64,000 nt of DNA from Myxococcus dinghuensis (lineage in GTDB: Bacteria; Myxococcota; Myxococcia; Myxococcales; Myxococcaceae), in assembly GCF_024198235.1 (NCBI RefSeq), contig NZ_JAKCFB010000009.1, positions 62,001 to 126,000 on the forward strand, given 5' to 3'. Below are positions 43,418 through 52,047 of the stretch, piece by piece (the first letter of the stretch is position 1; every line of letters starts with the position of its first letter). A program made the position numbers and the translations under genes. The notes under the pieces were generated by a model. It saw only the letters and a list, made by a program, of their open reading frames with translations, was not told the DNA's origin and did no database searches.

Positions 43418-44815
43418 CTACGGCCAGCGGACGGAGAAGCTCCCCGACCAGGCACCATAGGGATACGTGTTGATGCCGTTACGGGTGGAGCCGATGTAGT
43501 AGCTCTGTCCCGGATAGATGGTGATGAGCACCCCTCCACCAGAGGAGGTGATCACCCCCATGTGGGCCGCGGCCACGCAGACATTCGAGTCGTCGGTGTA
43601 GAGGTCCGACCCCCACACGCTCGCGCCGTAGGGCACCGTGGAGCAGTTGCACCGGAGCTGCGTCCCGTTCTGCCCGCGGTAGGCCATGACGTTGACGGTC
43701 GAGCATTCGGGCGGCGGTGCCCCCCCGCCACCGAAGGAGTAGCTGCCATCCCAGGCGCCGTAGGAATACGTGCTGAAGCCGTTGCGGGTGGTGCCGGTGT
43801 AGCTGCCCTGCCCTGGCCGGATGGTGAGGGTCACATTGCCGCCCGAGGCGGGAATCACGCCCGCGTGTACCGCGGCCGTGCAGACATCCGAGTCGTCGGT
43901 ATAGATGTCCGTGCCCCAGACCGCTCCGCCGCTCGCGGCTCCGCAAGCGCATTGGATCTGCGAGTTGTTCTGCCCCCGGTAGGACGGGATGTTGTAGTTC
44001 GAACAGCTCGGGAGCCCGCTGGGCACGGGCGGGTAGAGGGCGAGGAGCGCGGTGATGTCGCTGCTGGTGAGCTCGCCGGTCGCCTGGAGATCGGGACAGG
44101 AGTTCATGACCGACCCATACAGGACGGCGGTGGTCGGTGTCCCCGGGATGTGGTTGATGCCCACGCCTTCGTCGCCCTCGACCTGTGGGCCGCTTGGGCA
44201 ACTGATGTAGCGATTGTAGTAGTCCGAGTGACGGAAGCCGAGCGCGTGGCCGAGCTCGTGGGTGATGGTGTGCTCGTTGATGTCGGCGTTGTAGTTGACC
44301 AGCAAGGGGGTGAAGCGGAGGCGCCAGCCAGGAGCGCCGTTCGCCGGGTACTCCGCGTCGCTGTAGCCTCCGTCCCAGGTCTCGACGGAGATGTTCGCGG
44401 TGCAGCCGGTGGTCGGGCCGCGCGCGAAGGTGAGCCGGATACCCGCCCCATTGTAGTTGGCGATGGCGTCATCGAGCCCCTGGCTCAGCGAGGGGTAGCT
44501 GTTGAACGCCGCGGTGGGGTTGAGGCAGATCCTCGTCACGCTCGAACCCACGATGTTGTTCGAGCGGTACTGCTCGGCGCTCCCCTCGGGCGTCTGGAGC
44601 ATCTCGCGGGACGCCGCGAGCGACACGCGCCCATCACCGCCCACGTACACGGCACCGTCGATGACCTGGATGTCATCCTCCGGGAAGCCGGCTTCGATCA
44701 GGTTGGAGACAATCTCCTCCTGCTCCGTCAGCGGGCCTTCGTTGCCGCAACCGACCAACAACGCGCCACACGTCACCGCAAGGGCTGTTACCTGCTTGAA
44801 CATGGGAACTCGCAT
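43418..44815 (-). CDS. M57-type (HEIGH-like) metallopeptidase with two LCCL domains
   Basis: A 465-residue lipoprotein (lipobox VGC, Cys23). Residues 75-265 are a zinc peptidase domain with HELGHALGFRH (186-196), ICLNPTAAFNSYPSLSQGLD and a Met-turn-like VLYGSVMNSC, matching the dual-action HEIGH/M57 family. Then come two LCCL domains (YRGQNNSQIQCACGA with IYTDDSDVCTAAVHAGVI, and YRGQNGTQLRCNCST with LYTDDSNVCVAAAHMGVI). The LCCL parts probably hold the peptidase to a surface polysaccharide. Start may be at ATG 44803 instead. Combination of M57 and LCCL is unusual. Confidence 0.87.
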   Translation of the reverse strand: MRVPMFKQVTALAVTCGALLVGCGNEGPLTEQEEIVSNLIEAGFPEDDIQVIDGAVYVGGDGRVSLAASREMLQTPEGSAEQYRSNNIVGSSVTRICLNPTAAFNSYPSLSQGLDDAIANYNGAGIRLTFARGPTTGCTANISVETWDGGYSDAEYPANGAPGWRLRFTPLLVNYNADINEHTITHELGHALGFRHSDYYNRYISCPSGPQVEGDEGVGINHIPGTPTTAVLYGSVMNSCPDLQATGELTSSDITALLALYPPVPSGLPSCSNYNIPSYRGQNNSQIQCACGAASGGAVWGTDIYTDDSDVCTAAVHAGVIPASGGNVTLTIRPGQGSYTGTTRNGFSTYSYGAWDGSYSFGGGGAPPPECSTVNVMAYRGQNGTQLRCNCSTVPYGASVWGSDLYTDDSNVCVAAAHMGVITSSGGGVLITIYPGQSYYIGSTRNGINTYPYGAWSGSFSVRWP

Positions 44816-44991
44816 CTCTGACTGCGGGAAGATGCGGCGTCCGGCTCGACGCGCCGTCCGCCGCGCGGCGAGTCATAGCGCAAGCGGCTGACGTGATAAT
44901 GCTTCCTCATGAAACCCGTGGATTGCGCAGACCACGAACTGGAAACCCTGTTTCCAAGAAAGTGGAATCACAATCCATGGGGGGCGTGGGA

Positions 44992-45022
44992 CAGGACGGC
45001 GACCGGTGACCTCGCCGTCCTG
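44992..45022. terminator. Hairpin downstream of the carbonic anhydrase gene
   Basis: CAGGACGGCGA and TCGCCGTCCTG form a perfect 11-bp stem with a nine-base loop, 49 bases past the carbonic anhydrase stop. A short palindrome TGGAAAC-CCT-GTTTCCA lies at 44940-44956. Confidence 0.6.
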
Positions 45023-45070
45023 CCTTTGTCACGGCCGTGGTGCTGTGGCCGCGTTGCGCCGGGTCAGTCC

Positions 45071-45853
45071 CTAGTGCCCGGACTGGGCGCTCACGACGCG
45101 GCTGTTGAGCGGCTGCACCGGGCGGTTGTTCGGGTTGATGTGCGGCAGGCGCTCGAACGCGGCGATCTGCGAGTCGGACATCTGGATGGGGTGCTTCATC
45201 ACGAACCACTCGAGGCCCTCACTGCACGGGGGCGTGGTGAGCGAGCCCGCGTAGTGGAAGAAGGACCGGTTGAACGGGAGCAGCGCGCTGGCGTTGATGA
45301 GCGCGCCCACCGGCGAGCTCTCCTCGCCCTCGTGGCGGGGCAGGTGGCGGAAGGCGGAGAAGAGGGCCGCGTTCACCAGCCCCTCCTCGATGAGCACGCC
45401 CACGACGACCTTGGGGGCGCCCGCCGCGTCCGTGTGCACCAGGTGCACCTCGAGCGGGAAGTGCTCGCCATCCAGCGTGTGCTCGCTGGGCGTGTGGAAG
45501 TGGAACTGCGCCAGCTTGTACTCGTTGGGCCCCAGGCGCAGGGTGCTGCCCACGTCGTAGTTGAACTGCACGGTGTGGCCGTTGTTGACCATCCGCACGC
45601 GGCTGGTGCCGTAGTGGAAGCTCGGCGTGTAGCCGTTGGCGTGGACAGCGCTCGCCGTCGACAGCGCGATGGGCGACTGCTCCGCGCCCGCCGCGCACAT
45701 CGCGCCATTGGAGACCTCGCCCCAGTGGTCGGCGCCCACCGTCGACGCGTAACCCCAGTGGGCCTCTTCGGCTCCAGCGGCGGAAGAAAGGAACAGGGAC
45801 GTCAGCAGCGCGCTCGAAAGCGCGCGCACGGAACCAGCGCGGATGTGTGACAT
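45071..45853 (-). CDS. Alpha-class carbonic anhydrase, exported
   Basis: A 260-residue enzyme with a signal peptide (ALSSALLTSLFLSSAAGA). It interconverts carbon dioxide and bicarbonate in the periplasm or outside. Zinc ligands are visible as the two His in AQFHFHTPSEH and the His in EVHLVH; AEQSPIAL, HYAGSLTTPPCSEGLEWFV and PNNRPVQPLNSR are further family blocks, with cysteines in MCAAG and PPCSEG for the disulfide. The upstream region has two CGTTTCAT half-sites 10 bases apart. Confidence 0.94.
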   Translation of the reverse strand: MSHIRAGSVRALSSALLTSLFLSSAAGAEEAHWGYASTVGADHWGEVSNGAMCAAGAEQSPIALSTASAVHANGYTPSFHYGTSRVRMVNNGHTVQFNYDVGSTLRLGPNEYKLAQFHFHTPSEHTLDGEHFPLEVHLVHTDAAGAPKVVVGVLIEEGLVNAALFSAFRHLPRHEGEESSPVGALINASALLPFNRSFFHYAGSLTTPPCSEGLEWFVMKHPIQMSDSQIAAFERLPHINPNNRPVQPLNSRVVSAQSGH

Positions 45854-46201
45854 GGATGTATTCCCTTGAGCCAGACGCCAAGCATGGAGGGACAGTCCCG
45901 AGACAAGGCCAGGCGCGCCTCTTCATGAAAGAGGTGCGCCGTGTATCAAGCCCTCGGTGGGCGTCTGTGAAGACTTGTTCTGCCCTGAAATCCTTCGAAA
46001 TGCCACGGGCTCAAGGGGATTGAAATGAAACGCAATGAAACGGGTGTGTGACATTGGCGCAATGCCAATACGTGAGAAACCGTGTTCTCAACTGAGTACA
46101 CCCGGAGACATCGGACGTTGCCGCCGCGCGTCGAGCCTGGGGAGGGGCGGGGGTGTGGAATACTCAGGGGCGGGGAGGCCCCGCCCCACTCGGGGGAGGG
46201 C
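45854..46201. promoter_or_regulatory. Carbonic anhydrase upstream region with tandem repeat and palindrome
   Basis: ATGAAACG occurs at 46025-46032 and 46035-46042 (10-base spacing), and ATTGGC-GCAAT-GCCAAT, an inverted repeat, at 46053-46069. A weak promoter can be drawn on the minus strand (TTCACA, 17 bases, TGATAC) nearer the gene. No gene is seen in this stretch. Confidence 0.45.
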
Positions 46202-47632
46202 TCACCGACCGGGACAGACCGACTCCGTCTTCACGGCCCAGAGCGAGGAGCCGGTGTCTCCGGTCGCGAAGTACACGTACTCGCGGGTCCGGAAGAAGGT
46301 CTCATCCGTGTCCGGGTCGGAGCCGAGCACCTGGGGGGTCGAACCGCCGGCCCCCGCGACGATGTCCGCGAGCAGTCGGGCCCGGCCCTCGTACACCTTC
46401 CAGGGCTCCGCGCCATGCACGCCGTCGTCCGCGACGAAGTAGAGCTTCTGGTTCACCATGCGCAGGCCGTACGGATTCGAGCCATGGGGGCCGGGCCAGA
46501 TGTCCTCCACCAGCTGCGTGCCCTCCTCCGTGCCGTCCGTCGACCACAGCTCGCGTCCGTGGACGCCGTCGTCCGCCGCGAAGTAGAGCCGGCCCTCGAA
46601 CACCGTGAGGTCGGTGGGCACCGAGCCCTCCTTCACGCCGTGGCGCAGGTCGACGAGGACGTGGGTGCCCGCCCGGGTGCCGTCGCTCACCCAGAGCTCC
46701 GCGCTGCCGGCGTCCGTTCCGCTGGCCTCGGGCTCGGCGACGAAGAAGAGGCGGTCGTCGAACGCGGTGAACGCCCGGGCCGGGGTGGTGCCGTCCAGGT
46801 GCTTCAGGAGGGTGGTGCCGTTCGGGGTGCCGTCGCTGACATACAGGTCGCTGTCTCCCCGCCCCTCCCGTCCCAGGAGGAAGAAGACCTTGTCCCCCAC
46901 GCTCCTCAACTGGAGCAGCGACAGGTCGCAGTCGGAGGCCCGGAACAGCGTCACGAGCTTGTCCGAGCGCGTCAGCTTCATCACCGCGATGCCTTGTTCG
47001 TCCGAACCCAGCCGCGCGCCGAAGACGAAGTCCCCTCGGTCCGTCGTGGTGGCGGGGCCGACGTAGCTGGAGGGGAGGCCCGGGTTGAGGTCCGCCACGA
47101 AGCGCGTGCCCTTGCGGGTCCCATCCGTGGCCCACAGCTCCACGCCATGCATGGGGGCGTCCATCCGGAACAGGAGCTCACCGTCGTGCAGGCCCAGCGG
47201 CACGGGCGGGCCGTTCGTGCTCCTGGAGATGATGAGGGCGTAGGTCTCCTCCGGCGTCCCGTCGCTGCGCCACATCCAGGTGCCGGAGGCGAAGACGAGC
47301 AGGCCGCCCACCTCGGTGAGTCCCCGGATGCCGCCGTCCGGCTCGTCGGGGGGAATCTGGCGGACCCGCTCGGCGTGCCCCGTTCGCGCGTCGCTCTTCC
47401 ACAGCCAGGTGCCCACGGAGAAGAAGACGACGTCGTCCACCTCCACCATCCCGCTCACGTGCTCGGGCGCGAAGTCCCCCAGGGGGATGGCGGGCTGACA
47501 GGCCGCGCCACGGGGCAGCAGCAGCGCGCTGTCGGGGCCCGGCTCCTCGTCGGGCACTCCCGACGACGTGTCGCAGTGGACGAGCCCCAACGCGGCGAGC
47601 ACCAGTGGCAGCTGCCTGAATCCTCTTCCCAT
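46202..47632 (-). CDS. ELWxTDGT-repeat lipoprotein
   Basis: A 476-residue protein from ATG 47632 with AAGAGGGGG upstream. The signal ends LGLVHC (lipid-linked Cys). The rest is repeats of about 45-50 residues with the motif ELWxTDGTxxGTxxVxDI/DL and YFxADDGVHGxELW (for example VELWATDGTRKGTRFVADLN, YFAADDGVHGRELWSTDGT), a propeller seen in surface proteins of myxobacteria and others. Ligand unknown. The frame runs far upstream but without features. Confidence 0.85.
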   Translation of the reverse strand: MGRGFRQLPLVLAALGLVHCDTSSGVPDEEPGPDSALLLPRGAACQPAIPLGDFAPEHVSGMVEVDDVVFFSVGTWLWKSDARTGHAERVRQIPPDEPDGGIRGLTEVGGLLVFASGTWMWRSDGTPEETYALIISRSTNGPPVPLGLHDGELLFRMDAPMHGVELWATDGTRKGTRFVADLNPGLPSSYVGPATTTDRGDFVFGARLGSDEQGIAVMKLTRSDKLVTLFRASDCDLSLLQLRSVGDKVFFLLGREGRGDSDLYVSDGTPNGTTLLKHLDGTTPARAFTAFDDRLFFVAEPEASGTDAGSAELWVSDGTRAGTHVLVDLRHGVKEGSVPTDLTVFEGRLYFAADDGVHGRELWSTDGTEEGTQLVEDIWPGPHGSNPYGLRMVNQKLYFVADDGVHGAEPWKVYEGRARLLADIVAGAGGSTPQVLGSDPDTDETFFRTREYVYFATGDTGSSLWAVKTESVCPGR

Positions 47633-48083
47633 GGACGACCCCCTCTTCAGCGCGAAGCGGAAGGCCTCGCGTGGCAAGGGAAGCTGGGGGGCTGCAGGGG
47701 AGCCGACATCTGCTCGCCGGATGGGGTCAGTTGGCACGGCTCGGACGCGGAAAGGGGCCCGGGATACCTCCTGCGACGAGGGGCCGGAGGCTCGCACGGC
47801 CGCCCGGGGTCCCCTTCCTTCCCGGGGGCGTGGTCGCGCCCTCGGGGCGGCGTGGCCCGGCAAGCCCGAGCGCGCGGCGGACCGAGCCCCAACCTCTCCG
47901 CGCGCCGCGAGATGGTTGTCCCAGGAAACCATCTGCCGCCATGACGGAACGATGACCGTCCCATGGGGATGGACAGGCCTTGGCGCGGAGACCGCTCCGT
48001 AGGGTGGTCGGTGGCTGCTCCAGCCGTCATCCCCCACGGGCCCGCCCGGCCCACCGCGCGAGGAGGCGCGTCCCAATCCGACC
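47633..48083. other. Divergent intergenic region without a supported gene
   Basis: About 450 bases between the ELWxTDGT lipoprotein and the ExbB-like gene. Open frames here are coding-frame shadows with biased composition. No clear -35/-10 or sigma-54 site found. Confidence 0.5.
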
Positions 48084-48764
48084 ATGAACTTCACACTCGC
48101 GGGCCTCTGGGCCCATATGGGGTTGTTCGCGAAGGGCATCGTCATCGTGATGGCCCTGATGTCGATGGTCTCCCTGGTCGTCCTCGTCGAACGCGTGCTC
48201 CTCTTCCGCGCCGCGATGCGGCAGTCCCGCCGGTTCGCCGCGCAGCTCGGGCCGCTGCTCGCGCGAGGCGACCTCGACGCGGCCCTGGACGCGAAGACGG
48301 ACAAGGACGTCGGCTACCTCGGCCGGACCATCCGCGCGGGGCTGCTGGCCTACCGCACGGCCTCGGACGACACCCGGGACGAGGTCATGGAGGCGGTGGC
48401 GCGGAGCCTGGAGCGCCAGGCGCAACGCGAGGTCCAGGGCTTCAAGCGGGGCCTGGGGCAACTGGCCACCGTGGCCTCCACCGCCCCGTTCGTCGGCCTG
48501 CTCGGGACCACCATGGGCATCGTCTCCGCCTTCCAGGAGATGGGCGCGACGGGCGCCGGAGGCATCGGCACCATCTCCACCGGCATCTCCGAGGCGCTGG
48601 TGACGACCGCCTTCGGCCTGCTCGTCGCCATCCCCGCGGTCATGGGCTACAACTCCCTGCAGGGCTGGGTGGACGCCCGCGCGGTGGACCTCGCCGAGTC
48701 GAGCAACGAGCTCCTCGACGCCGTCGCCCGCGTCCTCAAGCGCTCGCGCTCCGTCGCCGCCTGA
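48084..48764 (+). CDS. MotA/TolQ/ExbB-family proton channel protein
   Basis: A 226-residue protein with three membrane segments: GIVIVMALMSMVSLVVLVE near the start, then LATVASTAPFVGLLGTTMGI and LVTTAFGLLVAIPAVMGYN, the two conserved TolQ/ExbB helices. It should form a proton-driven pentamer energising a partner through an ExbD/TolR protein. No exbD/tolR or tonB gene is adjacent on either side, which is unusual. Downstream genes on the same strand start 172 bases later. Confidence 0.9.
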   Translation: MNFTLAGLWAHMGLFAKGIVIVMALMSMVSLVVLVERVLLFRAAMRQSRRFAAQLGPLLARGDLDAALDAKTDKDVGYLGRTIRAGLLAYRTASDDTRDEVMEAVARSLERQAQREVQGFKRGLGQLATVASTAPFVGLLGTTMGIVSAFQEMGATGAGGIGTISTGISEALVTTAFGLLVAIPAVMGYNSLQGWVDARAVDLAESSNELLDAVARVLKRSRSVAA

Positions 48765-48936
48765 CGGGCCTTTGGCCCACGCTCCCGGCACCCGCGCGGT
48801 CGCGAGCGGCACGGTGAGGGGAACTCGCCCCGGGGGGCGTTGATGGGCCAAGGCCGGAGCGGGCGCGATGCGAGTCGCGTCCCTCCGGTCCTCCACCCAC
48901 CACACCCGCCCCGCTCCGGGGGGGGAGGCCCGGACG

Positions 48937-49818
48937 ATGAAGCTCCAGAAACGAACCAGCGCGTGGCGGTCCTGCGCGCTCACCGGCGCACTGCTCCTGC
49001 CCGCCGTGGGGCTCGCCGACGAGACCCACGTCTACGGCATCGCCAACTTCGGCAGCCCCGCGGCAGGCCTGTGCGAGGCCGACACCCATCCCGTCCATAC
49101 GAAGACGGCCAGCGCGTTCGTCAGCTACTTCTTCTCGCTCATCGACGCCGGGAAGTGGACCGACGCGCGCTCGCTCAACAACACCTTCGCGCGCGCGGAC
49201 CTCTTCACCGACGCGGCGAAGGCGCCGGCGGCGGACGCGAGGGACACCTCGGCCAACGCGGGCGTGGATGACGCGGACGTCATCTTCGTGCACACGCACG
49301 GCGGCCACAGCGAAGCCAACCTGCGCAGCTGGCTGGTGATGGGCTCCAGCATGGACGCGTGCAGCGCCGTCACGGACCTCCACATGCGCCTGGGCAACGG
49401 CAAGCTGGACATCGCCGTCATCAAGGCGTGCCAGTCCGGCGACTACCAGGTGTGGAAGCAGGGCGGCTACCGCACGGCCCTGGTGACGAGCACCAGCGGC
49501 TTCACCCTGTGGAACGCCTTCCATGGGAACTCCTCGTGCGGTGACTTCGTGACCAGCTACGTGAAGCGCTACGCCGCGAACTCGAAGAGTGCGGGCGTGG
49601 GGGAGAATTGGATCGACGAGGCCTACGACAAGGACTCCGGGACGAACGACGACGACTGCCCGGTGTCCATCGTCTTCGGCGACACGCAGGCTAGGCGCGT
49701 GAGGATGTTCGAATCCGGGGGCTGGCGCGACCGGCACGACACCGGCGCCAAGGTCGCCTCCACCTACTTCTACGTCGGCGGCTGCGACCCCTCCGGGGGC
49801 CAGGTGCTGCCCGAGTGA
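48937..49818 (+). CDS. Secreted caspase-like fold protein (putative cysteine peptidase)
   Basis: From ATG 48937 with GGGAGG upstream, 293 residues. The signal peptide is SCALTGALLLPAVGLA. The core has VDDADVIFVHTHGGHSEANL (His121-Gly) and, 40 residues on, DIAVIKACQSGDY (Cys165), then GGYRTALVTSTSGFTLW. A His-Gly after one beta strand and Ala-Cys-x-Ser after the next is the dyad layout of clan CD peptidases (caspase, gingipain, clostripain). Proteolytic activity is inferred only; it could instead belong to a DUF of that fold. Confidence 0.6.
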   Translation: MKLQKRTSAWRSCALTGALLLPAVGLADETHVYGIANFGSPAAGLCEADTHPVHTKTASAFVSYFFSLIDAGKWTDARSLNNTFARADLFTDAAKAPAADARDTSANAGVDDADVIFVHTHGGHSEANLRSWLVMGSSMDACSAVTDLHMRLGNGKLDIAVIKACQSGDYQVWKQGGYRTALVTSTSGFTLWNAFHGNSSCGDFVTSYVKRYAANSKSAGVGENWIDEAYDKDSGTNDDDCPVSIVFGDTQARRVRMFESGGWRDRHDTGAKVASTYFYVGGCDPSGGQVLPE

Positions 49819-49862
49819 CGTCCTCCTCCAGCCCGAATCCGCACAAGAGAGAACGAATCGCC

Positions 49863-50753
49863 ATGAAGACTCCATTCATCCGGCTGCTCACCGCGCTCCC
49901 CCTCACCGCCCTGCTCGGCTGCGACAGCGGCGCGCTCGTCGAGCCGGCGGTGCTCGACACCCGGGCCGCCCCCGCGGTGACCACGGGCTTCGTCTTCGAC
50001 GCCAGCTCGATTGCCACGCCCCCCACCGGAGGACTCCCCGCCAACCTGCTCGCGCGCACCGCCTTCGACGACTCCGCGCTGCAGGGCGCCCTCATCGGTT
50101 CGACCGAGGCCTTCTCCCAGACGGACGTGGTGGGGAGCCGCCGCGACCTCGAGTCCCGCACCTGGCTGCTCGAGAGCGACCCGTCCGAGGGCCAGGCGCT
50201 GGTGCTGAACAAGCTCGGCGCCGGGCCCGCCACGCCGCAGGAGCCCGCCGTGCTGCAGCGCACCGCCGTGGCCCGCCTCCAGCGCTGGGGCATCCCCGCC
50301 TCGGAGATGGGGCCCATCCTCCAGGTGAAGACGTACACCCAGGCGGAGGCCGACGGCGTCCTCGCGGCGCCCGAGCTCCACCGCTACAAGACGTTCGTCA
50401 TGCGCGCCATCAACGGCATCCGCGTGGAGGGGCATCGCGCGGTCGTCACCCACGGCGTGGATGGCACCTTCCAACGCGCGCTCATCGCCTGGCCGCCGCT
50501 GGCCCGGACCGGCCACCTGCTGCGCACGCGGCTGGCCACCGCGGACATCGAGCAGCGCGCCCGGGAGGCCCTCGTCGCGGAAGGGGAGTCCTCCGGGAAC
50601 GTGCGCCTCTTCTGGAAGTACGTCCCCGCGCGGCTCGCCACGGGCGAGTGGGCGCTGGCGCTCCGCGTCGGCGCCGCCATGCCGGCGGTCGACGGCGTGA
50701 ACGGCACCGAGGAGCCCCGCGTCGTCGACGTGGACGTGAGCGCGATTCCGTAG
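49863..50753 (+). CDS. Lipoprotein of unknown function
   Basis: A 296-residue protein from ATG 49863. The signal MKTPFIRLLTALPLTALLGC ends in the lipobox. The mature part has an N-terminal region (DTRAAPAVTTGFVFDASS) and a mixed alpha/beta domain (LESRTWLLESDP, AVARLQRWGIPASEMGPIL, HRYKTFVMRAINGIRVEGHR). It starts 44 bases after the caspase-like gene on the same strand, so they are probably cotranscribed and may act together. No family recognised. Confidence 0.72.
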   Translation: MKTPFIRLLTALPLTALLGCDSGALVEPAVLDTRAAPAVTTGFVFDASSIATPPTGGLPANLLARTAFDDSALQGALIGSTEAFSQTDVVGSRRDLESRTWLLESDPSEGQALVLNKLGAGPATPQEPAVLQRTAVARLQRWGIPASEMGPILQVKTYTQAEADGVLAAPELHRYKTFVMRAINGIRVEGHRAVVTHGVDGTFQRALIAWPPLARTGHLLRTRLATADIEQRAREALVAEGESSGNVRLFWKYVPARLATGEWALALRVGAAMPAVDGVNGTEEPRVVDVDVSAIP

Positions 50754-50770
50754 GGCCCCTGACGCCCCGA

Positions 50771-50809
50771 ACCCGGGAGTCCTCGCGGCGAGCGCGAGGG
50801 CTTCCGGGT
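50771..50809. terminator. Hairpin terminator between convergent genes
   Basis: ACCCGGGAGTCCTCGC pairs with GCGAGGGCTTCCGGGT over 16 bp with two G-T pairs and a seven-base loop, 17 bases past the lipoprotein stop. Confidence 0.7.
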
Positions 50810-50816
50810 CCGTTCC

Positions 50817-51989
50817 TCAGCCCGCCGCCTGGACCTGCTGTACGGGCGCCGCGGGAGGAGGAGGGGGGCGGGTCAGCAGGAGGGCGAGGACGGTGGGGTT
50901 GATCAGGTAGCGGTAGTGGGTCGCGCCGGAGAGCTGGTCGCCGAAGGAGGCCCGTTGCTCGATGCAGTGGTGCGTGCGCCGGGGCTCCTCGCTCGCGAAC
51001 GGTGTCTGGGTGCAGAACCAGTCATCCTTCGAATAGAAGTCGGCCCACTGAGTGATGCGCGGGTTGTTGGCGCACCCCTCGATCTCCTCCATCACCCACG
51101 CAGCCCGGCGCGCCAGCAGCTCCAGGGGACCGCCCAGGGTGACGAGCCGCAGCGCCGTGGGCGAAGGGGAGCGGTAGTTGGCGAGCACGTCCACGGCGAT
51201 GGCCGCCCCCATGCTGTGAGCGACCACGGTGACGCGTGAGTAGCTCCCGCTCTCCATGAGCGCCCGCAGCGGGCCGCTGATGCGCATGCGCAGCTTGCTG
51301 CGCAGCCCCACGGGGCTTTCTCCCATCTTTGCGTCGGCGAGATACCGCCGCGCGAAGTCCGCGATGTCCACCAGCCCGTTGACAGGAAGGAAGCCCACGA
51401 CGAGGGAGACGCCGACCCACACCTTCCAGCCGCCCATCCAGCCCCCCACGATGCCCATCCACGTCGTCACCTGCTTGAGGAGGTCTCCCGCCATGGTGCC
51501 AGTGGAGGTGGGGACCTGCATGCTCGCAGGAGCGCTCGTGGACAGCAGGCTCGGGTCCTGGCCCACGGCCGTGAAGAACAGAGCCAGCGTGCTCCAGTAC
51601 CAGGCCAGCAGGAGGACCATGCCCACCAGCATGCTCGTGGTCAGCGCCTTGCGCTGGGCGATGCCCCGCCACACCCCGGAGAGAATCCAGTAGGGGAGCA
51701 GCTCCAGGCCGCCGAACATGCGCGTCTTGATGTCCGCCTGTGCCAGCGAGGGCGCGAGGTCGCTCCAGAACGCCTCGTAGAGGTCGACCTGTCGCTGCAC
51801 GCCGTCCTCGGCGTGGGTGACGAGCAGCCGCAGGCCCTCCACCCCCTGGACCGTCGCCGGTCCCTCCTGTGTGACGGTGGCGTTCTCCGGCACCTGGAGC
51901 AGGCCCTGCAAAAGCTGCTCGCGCGCGGAGTCCCGCTCCTTGCTGCCCAGCCCGTGGACGAGGACGATGGCCTCCCTGCTCTCCGACAT
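50817..51989 (-). CDS. Membrane-associated alpha/beta hydrolase
   Basis: A 390-residue protein. EAIVLVHGLGSKERDSA at the N-terminus is the oxyanion-hole strand of alpha/beta hydrolases and VTVVAHSMGAAIAVDVLANY holds the nucleophile Ser. Between them lie two hydrophobic stretches (LTTSMLVGMVLLLAWYWST and WVGVSLVVGFLPVNGLVDI) that suggest insertion in the membrane. HHC and THYRYL regions near the end could supply the catalytic His. Lipase or esterase activity is plausible; substrate unknown. The Pro-rich tail is probably disordered. Confidence 0.78.
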   Translation of the reverse strand: MSESREAIVLVHGLGSKERDSAREQLLQGLLQVPENATVTQEGPATVQGVEGLRLLVTHAEDGVQRQVDLYEAFWSDLAPSLAQADIKTRMFGGLELLPYWILSGVWRGIAQRKALTTSMLVGMVLLLAWYWSTLALFFTAVGQDPSLLSTSAPASMQVPTSTGTMAGDLLKQVTTWMGIVGGWMGGWKVWVGVSLVVGFLPVNGLVDIADFARRYLADAKMGESPVGLRSKLRMRISGPLRALMESGSYSRVTVVAHSMGAAIAVDVLANYRSPSPTALRLVTLGGPLELLARRAAWVMEEIEGCANNPRITQWADFYSKDDWFCTQTPFASEEPRRTHHCIEQRASFGDQLSGATHYRYLINPTVLALLLTRPPPPPAAPVQQVQAAG

Positions 51990-52047
51990 GGCTCCCCCTG
52001 GACGAGAACGGCGTGCGTTGCTCGGAGCGCGATGATAGCCGGCTTCC

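Noticed and set aside
47729-47745. TGGCACGG near 47731 as a sigma-54 promoter
   Set aside because: The -24 half fits but the GC of the -12 half is absent at the required spacing.
47633-48304. N-terminal extension of the ELWxTDGT protein to 48304
   Set aside because: It would overlap the ExbB-like gene antisense, has no signal peptide at that start, and the ATG at 47632 has a good ribosome binding site and lipoprotein signal.
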